Below are positions 25,244 to 33,439 of a stretch of 64,000 nt of DNA, in pieces; the stretch's first letter is position 1, and each line of letters begins with the position of its first letter. The notes beneath the pieces are model-generated. The model saw nothing but the letters and a program-made list of their open reading frames with translations. It did not search any database and was not told the origin of the DNA. Made by a program: the position numbers and the translations under genes. The stretch comes from Treponema sp. GTDB taxonomy: Bacteria; Spirochaetota; Spirochaetia; Treponematales; Treponemataceae. The stretch lies in the NCBI GenBank assembly GCA_016290995.1, contig JAEEVR010000011.1, forward strand, positions 1 to 64,000, given 5' to 3'.

Positions 25244-27114
25244 TGAACAAGGCCTGGCTTGTATGCGCGGCTGTCGCGCTTTGCGGAACGCTGATTTCTT
25301 GTTCGTCAAAGGCCAAGGCCGTGTCAATGACCGCGGCGCTTGACGAGGCCGACCGCTACATCGCCCAAGGCTATCCCAAAGACGCCCTTAAAATCCTTGC
25401 CTCTTGCGAAAAGAAAATTCTTAGTCCGATGGAAGCTATCGGCGTCTACAAAAGATACTGCGCGCTGGACAACAAAAAAGCCGCGGAAAAAGTTCTTAAA
25501 AACAACCTAAAGAAAAACCCTGACAACTTGGAACTAAACGCCGTGTACGCTTGGTTCTTGGACAAGGCCGGAAGAAGCGACGAAGCCTTTAAGAAGGCGG
25601 CGGCCTTGCGCGGAACAAACTACGGCTCGCTCTATTCAGAATATTTTTTAAGGAACGGAGCCAGCGAAGCCGGCGCCAAAGAGCAAAGTTATTTTTTGTC
25701 AAACGAGATGCAGGCGCTTTACGTTGACGCCTACAACGGAAGCGGAGACAACGCCTGGCTTAGAAACGCCGCCCTTTGCTCAATGAAAAGAGGCGAATAC
25801 GGCGACGCGGCGCAAATGGTTCCTGACCAAAAGAAAAGCTCAAGCGACGCCTACTTTTGGGGCCTTGTGTTCTTTGACAATAAAAAATACGGAGAGGCCG
25901 CCGAATCTTTGTTGGAAGCAAGCGAAGCGCTTAAAAAAAACGAAGACCGTTTTGCGGACGGCATCTCTGAAAGCAGGAAAGTCAACTCAATAGAAGTGGC
26001 GTCGCTTTTGTCAGACTGCTACGTAAACATGGGCGAAGACAAGGCGGCCGAAGAAATCCGAAACGACTTGATCGCGCAAATCACTTTGGGCGCTGAAAAC
26101 GGAACCGCCGCCGAAGTCGGCTCCACCGAATCCTTGCTTGGAACAATGTACTTGAACAGCGCGCTTTACGCATTGCAAAAAAACAACGACCGCGCCGCCT
26201 ACAATATTTTGACCTTTGTCACGCAAAAGTGGCCCGACAACGTCAGCGCGCTAATCGCTTACGGAAACTTTGCCTACAACAGTTCACGAAGAGTAATGGA
26301 CGATCCGCTTACAAAATCATTGCGCGACGCGGGAGTGGTTTCGACCGACATGAAGCGCTTTGACGAAACGCCAAGGGTTGCGGTAAGCGACGCCCTTCTT
26401 AGAATGAAGGAATCCGTGGCAAGAACCCACAACGACGCCTTGTACGTGGCCGCCCTTGAATTGGAAGACAAGATAGACGATTCCAGCGACGAAAGGACTA
26501 GGCTTGGAAGAATGTACAGGGTCTTGGAGCGGAACGCAACCGGCGCCGACTTGTATCCAGAAGCGATCGCGCAATACGCGGTCCACACCTTGTTGCGCCT
26601 TGACCGCTACGACGAAGCCAAGCAAATGTTCCTTAAATATTTGACCGCCCGCTACAAGCTTGGAAGCGAGCGTCCTTTTGAAGAAGACTTGGTTTTGAAT
26701 TTGCAAAAGATGTCTTTGTGGGAAGTTGAATACGCGGGCTATTTTGCCGCCAAAGAAAAAAACACCGACCTTACAAAGCGCCTTTACGAATACGCCGTTT
26801 ACGAATCGGGCTTTTCCAACTCTTACGGCGGAACGGAAATAAGCCCGGCGGCCGCGAACGAAAGCGCGGTAAACTTGGCTATGATTTATTCAAGCGTGGG
26901 AAACAAAGACAAGGCCTTGGAATTGTACGGCCGCGCGCAAAGCCGCGCCACAGACAATTACATGCGGTCTGACATTATGTACCGCTTGGCTTGCATCTAC
27001 GACGCAAAAAAAGACGCCGCGGCTGCCGTAAAGTCTTTGGAATACAGTTTGTATCTGAATCCATCAAACGGCAACGCGCGGCTTTTGTTAGGAAAGTTCC
27101 AAAACAACTTCTAA
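25243..27114 (+). CDS. TPR-repeat lipoprotein
   Basis: 623 residues. The signal peptide ends in lipobox LISC (about residues 17-20). The mature protein is a helical array of TPR-like repeats along its full length; the clearest are DEADRYIAQGYPKDALKILASCEK, NLELNAVYAWFLDKAGRSDEAFKKAAAL, AVNLAMIYSSVGNKDKALELYGRAQ and IMYRLACIYDAKKDAAAAVKSLEYSL. TPR lipoproteins scaffold envelope assemblies; the neighbouring chaperone suggests a role in envelope protein biogenesis, but this is inference. Possible relatives are the large TPR proteins common in treponemes. Confidence 0.8.
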   Translation: MNKAWLVCAAVALCGTLISCSSKAKAVSMTAALDEADRYIAQGYPKDALKILASCEKKILSPMEAIGVYKRYCALDNKKAAEKVLKNNLKKNPDNLELNAVYAWFLDKAGRSDEAFKKAAALRGTNYGSLYSEYFLRNGASEAGAKEQSYFLSNEMQALYVDAYNGSGDNAWLRNAALCSMKRGEYGDAAQMVPDQKKSSSDAYFWGLVFFDNKKYGEAAESLLEASEALKKNEDRFADGISESRKVNSIEVASLLSDCYVNMGEDKAAEEIRNDLIAQITLGAENGTAAEVGSTESLLGTMYLNSALYALQKNNDRAAYNILTFVTQKWPDNVSALIAYGNFAYNSSRRVMDDPLTKSLRDAGVVSTDMKRFDETPRVAVSDALLRMKESVARTHNDALYVAALELEDKIDDSSDERTRLGRMYRVLERNATGADLYPEAIAQYAVHTLLRLDRYDEAKQMFLKYLTARYKLGSERPFEEDLVLNLQKMSLWEVEYAGYFAAKEKNTDLTKRLYEYAVYESGFSNSYGGTEISPAAANESAVNLAMIYSSVGNKDKALELYGRAQSRATDNYMRSDIMYRLACIYDAKKDAAAAVKSLEYSLYLNPSNGNARLLLGKFQNNF

Positions 27115-27126
27115 AAAAGCTTTTCT

Positions 27127-27402
27127 TTACTTTTCCAAAACGGCGATGATGTCGCTCATCTTGCAGATAAGGTATTCGTCGCCGTCAATCTTAACCTGAG
27201 TTCCAGAATATTTGTCATACATTACGCGATCGCCTTTTTTAACAGTGATCGGATCTTTTTCTGTTCCGGGACCAACAGCTTCTACCACTGCAGTCTGAGT
27301 TTTTTCCTGGGCCGCGTCCGGAATGATGATTCCCGAAGCGGTTTTGCTTTCGGCTTTTTCGGCCTTCAACAATACACGGTCAGCTAAAGGTTTAACTTTC
27401 AT
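27127..27402 (-). CDS. groES: Co-chaperonin GroES
   Basis: 91 residues, slightly shorter than usual (95-97). It caps the GroEL cavity during protein folding. [35 protein letters not shown] holds the fold start and mobile loop, and [33 protein letters not shown] the roof and C-terminus. groEL is not adjacent, as in other treponemes where the two are separate. AAGGAG precedes the ATG. The promoter has TTGACTTTTGTCAA over its -35; no CIRCE element is seen. Confidence 0.95.
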   Translation of the reverse strand: MKVKPLADRVLLKAEKAESKTASGIIIPDAAQEKTQTAVVEAVGPGTEKDPITVKKGDRVMYDKYSGTQVKIDGDEYLICKMSDIIAVLEK

Positions 27403-27423
27403 TTTTGATGCTCCTTATATTTA

Positions 27424-27452
27424 AAGATAAGAAATTTTTTGACAAAAGTCAA
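27424..27452 (-). promoter_or_regulatory. groES promoter with palindrome over the -35
   Basis: Minus strand TTGACT (27452-27447), spacer 17, TATCTT (27429-27424). The -35 is the left arm of the perfect palindrome TTGAC-TTTT-GTCAA (27452-27439), a candidate operator. Confidence 0.68.
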
Positions 27453-27468
27453 ATTTATTTCTAAAAAA

Positions 27469-29040
27469 TCACCTATAAATGTTGCCAAAAAGCATGCAAC
27501 TCTTGGCCGGCAGCCTTAAAGATTCGCTGGTCAAGGCGGAACCGTTCTTTTGGCTAAAAAGTATCATGGCGTTGTCGCTGTCGCTGGGACGGCTAAAAAC
27601 CTGCTCCTCGTCTGAAACGTTAAAGAAGCACCACAGTCTCTTTCCGCCCTTTAACATATACATCCAAGAAACGATGGCGTCGTTCTTTGTTTTTTCGGGA
27701 TAAAAGACGCCTTTAAAATAACCCTCGTTTTGAACCCTAAACTTAATCGCTTTTCTGTAATAATTAAGGATGGAGTTGCGGTCGGCATTTTGCTCGTCCA
27801 CAGCGCTTGTTTTTGCGTTGTACTTTGACTCCATCCAGCTTGTCTGAAAGTTTGGCGAAAGCTTTGACCAAAGAAACGGGGAACGGATTTGCTCGTCGGG
27901 CTTGGCTCCGTTCATTCCTAATTCCTCGCCGTAGTAAACAAAGGGAATTCCCGGCAAGAACAAGTAAAGGGACGCGGCAAGCTTTATGGATTCGGGATCG
28001 TTCTTAAAGTGAAGCGCGGAACGGTTTTGGTCGTGGTTGGTCAAGAAGGGGGCGTCGATAAAATTGGGATTTTCTTCCGCCGCAATGGTGTAGGCGTTAA
28101 AGGCCGCAACCGCAATGGAATTGTTTGACGCGTCGGACTTTTTGACCACGTCGATGATTTTTGAGCCTAAATCAAAGTGAAAGGTTGAAGGAAGAGCGCG
28201 CATATAATCGGCCCTGACTCCGTCGGAGTCCCAAACCTCTCCAACCATGTAAGAGCTTGGCTTTACGCTCAAAACGTAATCGACCATTTCCGACCAAAAG
28301 GCTATTGCCCTTTCTTTGCAATTTTTAACGCTTACCGGCATTTTGACCGCATCGTACAAATGGTTGGCGGCGTCAAAACGAAATCCGCTGATTCCTTTTG
28401 AAAGCCAAAAGGCCATGATCTTTCTAAATTCCGCCCTAACCTCTGGATTGTCGTGGTTAAAGTCGGGCATTTCGGAAGAATAAAGGCCGCTGTAATAGTT
28501 TCCCTCAAGCAAGTTCCAAACCTTGTGGCCCCAAGCGATGCCCTTTAGATTAATGTCCTTTGCGTCGGGAGCGGCCCAGCGGTACCAGGAATGCTTTGGA
28601 CTCTTGGGATCGATGGAATCCTTGAACCATTGGTTGTGGATTGAAGAATGGTTCAACGGAAGATCCAAGATAATCGCTATCGAACGCCTTTTGCATTCGT
28701 CGCAAAGCCTCTCAAATTCCTTTATCGTTCCGTACTGGGGATTAGTCTGGTAATAGTCGTCAACGTCGTAGCCGTGGTAAGAATGGGAGGCGTAAATCGG
28801 CAAAAGCCAAATTCCCGTGACTCCCAATTCTTCAAGATAGTCCAGCTTTGAAAGTATTCCGTTAAAATCGCCGATTCCGTCTCCGTCGCTGTCCGCGAAC
28901 GAACGGACAAAAAGGCTGTAATAAACGCCGCTTTTCGGCTCAAATTTACGACTTCCCTTCATCAGCGAACTTCCGAATTTTGAACATGAAAAAAAAACAA
29001 AAAAAGATATGGCCAACAGTCCAAAAAAGACTCTCTTCAT
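27469..29040 (-). CDS. GH13 alpha-amylase family lipoprotein
   Basis: 523 residues. The signal peptide ends in lipobox FFSC (about 16-19), so the enzyme is anchored outside the cytoplasmic membrane. The (beta/alpha)8 barrel has all four GH13 regions: I DLPLNHSS, II GFRFDAANH (nucleophile Asp), III GEVWDS (acid/base Glu) and IV FLTNHDQNR. A shorter beta domain closes the C-terminus. Sequence around GVYYSLFVRSFADSDGDGIGDFNGI is typical of oligo-alpha-glucosidase and alpha-amylase subfamilies. It should break alpha-1,4 or alpha-1,6 glucan oligomers outside the cell, fitting a carbohydrate-fed gut organism. Leaderless promoter at 29048-29076. Confidence 0.9.
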   Translation of the reverse strand: MKRVFFGLLAISFFVFFSCSKFGSSLMKGSRKFEPKSGVYYSLFVRSFADSDGDGIGDFNGILSKLDYLEELGVTGIWLLPIYASHSYHGYDVDDYYQTNPQYGTIKEFERLCDECKRRSIAIILDLPLNHSSIHNQWFKDSIDPKSPKHSWYRWAAPDAKDINLKGIAWGHKVWNLLEGNYYSGLYSSEMPDFNHDNPEVRAEFRKIMAFWLSKGISGFRFDAANHLYDAVKMPVSVKNCKERAIAFWSEMVDYVLSVKPSSYMVGEVWDSDGVRADYMRALPSTFHFDLGSKIIDVVKKSDASNNSIAVAAFNAYTIAAEENPNFIDAPFLTNHDQNRSALHFKNDPESIKLAASLYLFLPGIPFVYYGEELGMNGAKPDEQIRSPFLWSKLSPNFQTSWMESKYNAKTSAVDEQNADRNSILNYYRKAIKFRVQNEGYFKGVFYPEKTKNDAIVSWMYMLKGGKRLWCFFNVSDEEQVFSRPSDSDNAMILFSQKNGSALTSESLRLPAKSCMLFGNIYR

Positions 29041-29047
29041 AGAGGCA

Positions 29048-29076
29048 ATTCTAAACTAAATTCTCCAAAAAATCAA
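29048..29076 (-). promoter_or_regulatory. Promoter of the GH13 gene, leaderless
   Basis: Minus strand TTGATT (29076-29071), spacer 17, TAGAAT (29053-29048), ending seven bases before ATG 29040. Confidence 0.72.
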
Positions 29077-29117
29077 GACAAAAAAAAGTCAACAAAGTCC
29101 GCAAATCTTGATTTTTG

Positions 29118-29146
29118 TTGCAAATTTTACTCTTTTCTATTATAAT
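29118..29146 (+). promoter_or_regulatory. Promoter of the channel/CNB module
   Basis: TTGCAA (29118-29123), spacer 17, TATAAT (29141-29146). Start predicted about 29153, giving a leader of about 13 nt before ATG 29166. Confidence 0.85.
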
Positions 29147-29165
29147 AGTCAAAATAAAGAAAAGT

Positions 29166-30371
29166 ATGGCGCATATAAAAGGCACAAGAAGAAAAAAGCT
29201 AAAAAAACGTCTCTCGGAACTGCTCCACTCCAACTACTTTAGATTTGGAATCGTTCTTCCGCTTTTTTATTTGTTCACAGTATACACAGCCTACTTTTGG
29301 GAAAAAAACCGCTCAATTTATTCAATCGGAGACAGCTATTGGTACTTTTTGTTCGCCTTTATCACGGGCGTGGTCCGCTTTTCTCCGACTACTTTTTGGG
29401 GACGGGCGATCACCTTGCTTTCAAGCATTGTGCGAATTTGTCTTTACGGAACGATACTCGCGAAAGTTTCTTCGGTGTTCATAAATTTTCAAAATCAAAG
29501 GGATAAAGGACTTACAAAATTGAAAAACTTGTCAAAACACTTTTTATTGTGCGGTTGGAAGCCCGACATGGAAAAAATAATCCAGGCGGTTCTTGCGGCC
29601 AACGAAGACTTGACGCCCGACCAAATCGTACTTATAAACGAAGCGTCGCAAGACCAAATCGCGCAAATGCGAAGCCATCCTGACTACAAAGAATTGAACT
29701 ACATCTCGGGCGATTACTCAAACGAAGAAATCCTAAAAAAAGCGGCGGTAAACAAGGCTTCGCGCGCTTTAATCATCTCGGACCAGACAAAGGGCGGAAC
29801 GCAATTGGAAATCGACTCGCGCGCGGTTCTTGCCGTTCTTGCGATAAAAAACTTGAACCCGTCGATTTACGTCGCCGCCGAAATTTTTGACGCAAAGTTT
29901 GAAAGCCACTTGAACATGGCCCACTGCGACGAAATCATTTTGACAACGGAATACGAGCACAACCTTTTGGCAACGGCTTCCAGCGGAAAGGGCTTTTCAA
30001 ACGTAATCCGCGCGCTGATCGGCATCGACTCCAACAGCGGCGTTACGGTGGAAAACATTCCGCCAAAATTTTACGGAAAAACTTACGGAGAATTTGCCGC
30101 CGAGCAAAATCTTGATTCGTCAAAAAAATCCTTGCTGATCGGCTTGCTTTTAAACACCGGAAACTTCCAAAAGCGCAGGCTTGACGCAATTCGCGAGGCG
30201 CACAAAAATCCCAACGTTCAAATGGTTATCGACGACTTGATAAAAGTAAAAACGCTAAAAAGCAACGAGCCTGTTCTTTTGCCCGACGACGACTTTGCGC
30301 TAAGGCGCGGCATGAGGGCGATTTATGTAAGGGTAAAGGAGGAGCCGACCGATGAGAATGCCGACAAGTAA
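29166..30371 (+). CDS. Two-helix RCK ion-channel-like protein A, selectivity filter lost
   Basis: 401 residues from ATG 29166. A basic N-terminus (1-22), helix 1 (about 26-45), re-entrant pore region (55-76), helix 2 (about 82-105), then an RCK/TrkA-type cytoplasmic domain (from HFLLCGWKPDMEKI, about 123) with SRAVLAVLAIKNLNPSIYVAAEIFD and a C-terminal lobe. The CGWKP start of the RCK resembles CASTOR/POLLUX-type channels more than Kch. It aligns end to end with channel B (30889), but the pore sequence TTVGYGDIAP of B is ITGVVRFSP-like here (residues 66-74). It is therefore unlikely to be K+-selective alone; it could be a regulatory subunit of B or pass another ion. A cyclic-nucleotide-binding gene overlaps its end. 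Confidence 0.82.
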   Translation: MAHIKGTRRKKLKKRLSELLHSNYFRFGIVLPLFYLFTVYTAYFWEKNRSIYSIGDSYWYFLFAFITGVVRFSPTTFWGRAITLLSSIVRICLYGTILAKVSSVFINFQNQRDKGLTKLKNLSKHFLLCGWKPDMEKIIQAVLAANEDLTPDQIVLINEASQDQIAQMRSHPDYKELNYISGDYSNEEILKKAAVNKASRALIISDQTKGGTQLEIDSRAVLAVLAIKNLNPSIYVAAEIFDAKFESHLNMAHCDEIILTTEYEHNLLATASSGKGFSNVIRALIGIDSNSGVTVENIPPKFYGKTYGEFAAEQNLDSSKKSLLIGLLLNTGNFQKRRLDAIREAHKNPNVQMVIDDLIKVKTLKSNEPVLLPDDDFALRRGMRAIYVRVKEEPTDENADK

Positions 30372-30885
30372 AATTCCATTTGAAGAAGCCCTCCCCCGCC
30401 TTATGAGCCTTAGCATTTTTGACGACTTTTCGGCGGACAACGAAGAAGACGTCGAGATGTTCAAAGCGCTTTACGAAAACATGTCCGCGGAGTCTTACGA
30501 CGACGGCGACTTGATTATAAAGGAAGGCGAGAACGGACAAAACCTTTACATTCTTTCGCACGGCTCGATTCAGATTTTTAGGAAAACGCAATTCGACGAC
30601 GAGATTGCGATCGCCGACTTGGACGACAGCTTTGACGTATTCTTTGGCGAGGCCGCGCTTGTTGACCAAGACCAACGCTCCGCCACAGTGCGCGCCGTAG
30701 GCAAGTGCGAAGTCCTTGTCTTGAACGGAAACGATTTTGTAAACTTTTGCAAGGACTATCCGCGCCTTGGCTTTTATGTTTACAGAAAAATCACAAAGAG
30801 AATGCAGCAGATGATAAAGCGCTCTTACAAAGACATCACTACGCTTTACGCCGCGCTCTTCCGCGAAATCGAAGGATCAAATTAA
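30352..30885 (+). CDS. Cyclic-nucleotide-binding protein A
   Basis: 177 residues made of one CNB domain (about 35-150) with short helical ends and no DNA-binding or catalytic domain. The phosphate-binding cassette is FFGEAALVDQDQRSATV, with the key Glu and Arg that grip the cyclic phosphate and sugar; Ser after Arg fits cAMP better than cGMP. GDLIIKEGENGQNLYILSHGSIQIF is the standard beta-roll start. The ATG lies within the end of the channel A gene (20-base overlap) after GGAGGA, so the two are translationally coupled. It probably binds the channel and confers cAMP gating as a separate polypeptide. M3 is an alternative start. Confidence 0.88.
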   Translation: MRMPTSKIPFEEALPRLMSLSIFDDFSADNEEDVEMFKALYENMSAESYDDGDLIIKEGENGQNLYILSHGSIQIFRKTQFDDEIAIADLDDSFDVFFGEAALVDQDQRSATVRAVGKCEVLVLNGNDFVNFCKDYPRLGFYVYRKITKRMQQMIKRSYKDITTLYAALFREIEGSN

Positions 30886-30888
30886 AAG

Positions 30889-32058
30889 ATGAAAGTAAAA
30901 AAAATCCTTGACAAAATATCGCGCATTCTCAGCAACTCCTCGGTAAAAGTTTGGTCGGCGGTTTTTGTTTTGCTCTTGCTGATTATGTTCGTGATTTTTA
31001 AGTCGGAGCAAGAAACAAATTCCGCCATAAACACTTTGTTTGACGCGATTTGGTACACGATTGTAACGGTGACCACAGTAGGCTACGGCGACATCGCTCC
31101 GGCCTCGTTTTGGGGCCGCCTTTCGGCGATGGCGCTTTTGCTTGTTGGCGTAGCGATCTTCGGCGCGCTTTCTGGTAAATTCGCTTCGTTCATTTTGGAC
31201 AGACAACAAAAAAAGGACAGAGGACTTTTAAAAATGACAAACATGAAAAACCACTTATTGATTTGCGGTTGGAAGCCCGGCTTTGAAAATATTTTGGAAG
31301 GAATGCTTTTGGCAAATCCTGAGATTCCGCCGGAACGGGTTGTAATACTTAACAACGCAAAGCATTCCGACATAGAAGCGATTCAGGCAAACGAAAAACT
31401 TAAGGCGATAAACTTTTTGCGCGGCGACTTTACCGACGAAGACGCCTTGCTTAAAGCGCAAATAAAAAGCGCCGAGCGGGCTTTGATTCTTGCCGACAGG
31501 TCAGAAGAATTTTCGACCTTGGAAACCGACTCGCGCACTGTCCTTGCGGTAATCACAATCAAAAACTTGAACCCCCGCATTTACTGCGTAGCCGAAATCA
31601 TCGACTCAAAATTTGAAAAGCATCTTTCGCTAGCCCGCTGCGACGAAATCATCATGACCAGCGACTACGAGCAAAACCTTTTGGTGCAAGCGTCCAGCGG
31701 AAAAGGAATGAGCCACATCTTGCGCGAGCTTGCGGCCGAAAACGAAAACCAAGGCCTTTTCCTTGCGGACATTCCCGCAAAGTTTGTCGGCGGCCCTTAC
31801 GAAGAATACGCAAAGTCTTTGCAAAACAAAAACATTTTGATTGGCGTTTTGGAAAACACAGGAAACTTTTACAACCGCAGGCAGGAAGCATTGGCCGAAG
31901 CCCAAAAAAATCCCAATATGGAAAAAATCGTCGCCAACCTTAAAAAGGTAAAGACGCTCAAAAGCAACATACCGGTATTCAACCCGCCCAGCGATTACAT
32001 CATTCCAGAAAGCTCAAAGGCGATTTTCATCCACGGAAATTATTCTAGCGGCGAGTGA
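30889..32058 (+). CDS. Two-helix K+ channel with RCK domain (channel B)
   Basis: 389 residues. Helix 1 (about 20-38), pore helix and filter WYTIVTVTTVGYGDIAP with a perfect TVGYGD (T63-D68), helix 2 (about 80-102), then RCK/TrkA-N domain from LLICGWKPGFENI (about 124), TVLAVITIKNLNPRIYCVAEIID and a C-terminal lobe. It forms a tetrameric K+-selective pore in the inner membrane. The nucleotide-binding loop of the RCK is CGWKPG, not GxGxxG, so the usual NAD or ATP binding may be altered. Three bases follow the CNB A stop; CNB B starts 17 bases after its own stop. Paralogue of channel A. Confidence 0.93.
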   Translation: MKVKKILDKISRILSNSSVKVWSAVFVLLLLIMFVIFKSEQETNSAINTLFDAIWYTIVTVTTVGYGDIAPASFWGRLSAMALLLVGVAIFGALSGKFASFILDRQQKKDRGLLKMTNMKNHLLICGWKPGFENILEGMLLANPEIPPERVVILNNAKHSDIEAIQANEKLKAINFLRGDFTDEDALLKAQIKSAERALILADRSEEFSTLETDSRTVLAVITIKNLNPRIYCVAEIIDSKFEKHLSLARCDEIIMTSDYEQNLLVQASSGKGMSHILRELAAENENQGLFLADIPAKFVGGPYEEYAKSLQNKNILIGVLENTGNFYNRRQEALAEAQKNPNMEKIVANLKKVKTLKSNIPVFNPPSDYIIPESSKAIFIHGNYSSGE

Positions 32059-32075
32059 ATTGGAGGAAAACGATT

Positions 32076-32588
32076 ATGGAAGCAAAGCCAGAACTTATAG
32101 AAAAATTATCCAACCTTGAAATCTTTTCCGACCTTAATCCCAGCGACGCGGAACACCAGCGCCTTTTAACGCGCGTTTGCAACATTTTGGAGCCGGTAAA
32201 ATTCAGCGCCGGCGAAGTCATCATCCAAGAAGGCGACGTTGGCGACACGCTTTACATTCTTTACGACGGAACCGTTCAAGCCCGAAAAAGAACGCCCAAC
32301 AACGACCAATTCGCCGTGGCCAACCTTGCCACCGAGCAAAACGTTTTCTTTGGCGAAGTCGCCCTTGTGGACAAAGACACCCGCTCCGCCTCGATATACG
32401 CGCTTACCGACTGCCAAACCCTTAAGCTTGAAGGCGACCAGTTTAAGGCCCTTTGCGATTCAGAGCCGCTTTTGGGATACCATGTAATGTACCGAATTTC
32501 GCGCAGAATCGCGGGCGCCCTCCGCCGTTCCAACAAAGACCTAATGCTTTTGTACGAAGCGCTAATCGACGAAGTTCACGGGGACTAA
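32076..32588 (+). CDS. Cyclic-nucleotide-binding protein B
   Basis: 170 residues from ATG 32076 (GGAGG nine bases upstream; a GTG at 32055 inside the channel stop is not preferred). One CNB domain: GEVIIQEGDVGDTLYILYDGTVQ, then cassette FFGEVALVDKDTRSASI with Glu and Arg intact and Ser after Arg (cAMP-like). A C-terminal helix pair, RISRRIAGALRRSNKDLMLLYEALIDE, matches the end of CNB A and could be the channel contact. Last gene of the four-gene duplicated module. Confidence 0.88.
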   Translation: MEAKPELIEKLSNLEIFSDLNPSDAEHQRLLTRVCNILEPVKFSAGEVIIQEGDVGDTLYILYDGTVQARKRTPNNDQFAVANLATEQNVFFGEVALVDKDTRSASIYALTDCQTLKLEGDQFKALCDSEPLLGYHVMYRISRRIAGALRRSNKDLMLLYEALIDEVHGD

Positions 32589-32638
32589 TCCGCTACGTCG
32601 GGCAAGCCCGCCGTTTTGCTTAAGGAAGTTTATCCAAC

Positions 32639-32661
32639 TGCGCTCTTGCGAGCGCTGGCAA
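32639..32661. repeat. Second copy of the short intergenic motif, hairpin form
   Basis: TGCGCTCTTG-CGA-GCGCTGGCAA; here the inserted CGA completes a 6-bp hairpin GCGCTC-TTGC-GAGCGC. See 684-703. Confidence 0.3.
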
Positions 32662-32703
32662 TCGCGCCCCAGCTCATGCAAATAGCTTCTTTCTTTTTTT
32701 TGC

Positions 32704-32732
32704 TTGCAAATTCGCCTAAAATGCGCTATAAT
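32704..32732 (+). promoter_or_regulatory. carD promoter, leaderless
   Basis: TTGCAA (32704-32709), spacer 17, TATAAT (32727-32732), ending eight bases before ATG 32741. Confidence 0.87.
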
Positions 32733-32740
32733 GGTTTTAT

Positions 32741-33439
32741 ATGGCTACAAGAAAAAAGACTGAATTTAAGGTCAAACAGCAAATCGTTTACCCAAGCCAG
32801 GGCGTTGGCGTAATCACTGAGATTTTTGAAAAAGAATTTAACGGCGAAAAGACCCTTTACTATAAAATTTACGTTGAAGTCTCTGACATGGTTGTAATGG
32901 TTCCGGTAAACAACGCAAAAAACTTGGGAATCCGCGCCATTGTAGAAGCAAAAGAAGCAAAAAAAGCGCTTAACCTTTTGAGCGAAGACTTTGAGCCAAT
33001 CACCAGCGACTGGAAACTGCGCTACCAAATGAATTTGGACTTGCTCAAAAAAGGAACTATCGCGGACATTGCAAAGATCGTGCGCTGCCTTTACTATCGC
33101 AGCAAGATAAAGGAATTGCCCATTCAGGAACGCAAGCTTTATGACAGCGCAAGAACCCTTTTGATTGACGAGATCGCCATCGCTTTGGGAAAAGACCCCA
33201 AGGACGTTGAGGGAATGGTTCACGCCAAGCTTGAGCCGCCGGGAGCCGCTCCAAAAATCAAGCGCGCCTTGATCCAAGACGACGACGACGACGATGAGTT
33301 CAACATGGACGACAACGATTCCAAGGGCCGCGACGACGACGATGATGATGACGACGAGGACGAAGACGAGGAAGAATCGTTGGAAAGCCGCGCCGAGGAA
33401 GAAGAAGATTTTGACGACGAGGACGACGACTACAACTAA
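32741..33439 (+). CDS. carD: CarD/CdnL-type RNA polymerase-binding regulator with acidic tail
   Basis: 232 residues. The N-terminal RNAP-interacting domain (about 8-65) starts FKVKQQIVYPSQGVGVITEI, and the helical DNA-binding domain (about 75-165) contains DWKLRYQMNLDLLKKG and IAKIVRCLYYRSKIKELPIQERKLYDSARTLLIDEIA. CarD proteins stabilise open promoter complexes, chiefly at rRNA promoters. After the domain comes a 54-residue tail (179-232) in which 37 residues are Asp or Glu, coded by GAC/GAT/GAG runs; ordinary CarD proteins are about 160 residues. The tail could mimic DNA or interact with RNAP or basic proteins. In T. pallidum carD also sits beside ispDF. Confidence 0.93.
   Translation: MATRKKTEFKVKQQIVYPSQGVGVITEIFEKEFNGEKTLYYKIYVEVSDMVVMVPVNNAKNLGIRAIVEAKEAKKALNLLSEDFEPITSDWKLRYQMNLDLLKKGTIADIAKIVRCLYYRSKIKELPIQERKLYDSARTLLIDEIAIALGKDPKDVEGMVHAKLEPPGAAPKIKRALIQDDDDDDEFNMDDNDSKGRDDDDDDDDEDEDEEESLESRAEEEEDFDDEDDDYN

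Noticed and set aside
27403..27468. CIRCE heat-shock element before groES
   Set aside because: No TTAGCACTC-N9-GAGTGCTAA match; only the shorter TTGAC/GTCAA palindrome is present.
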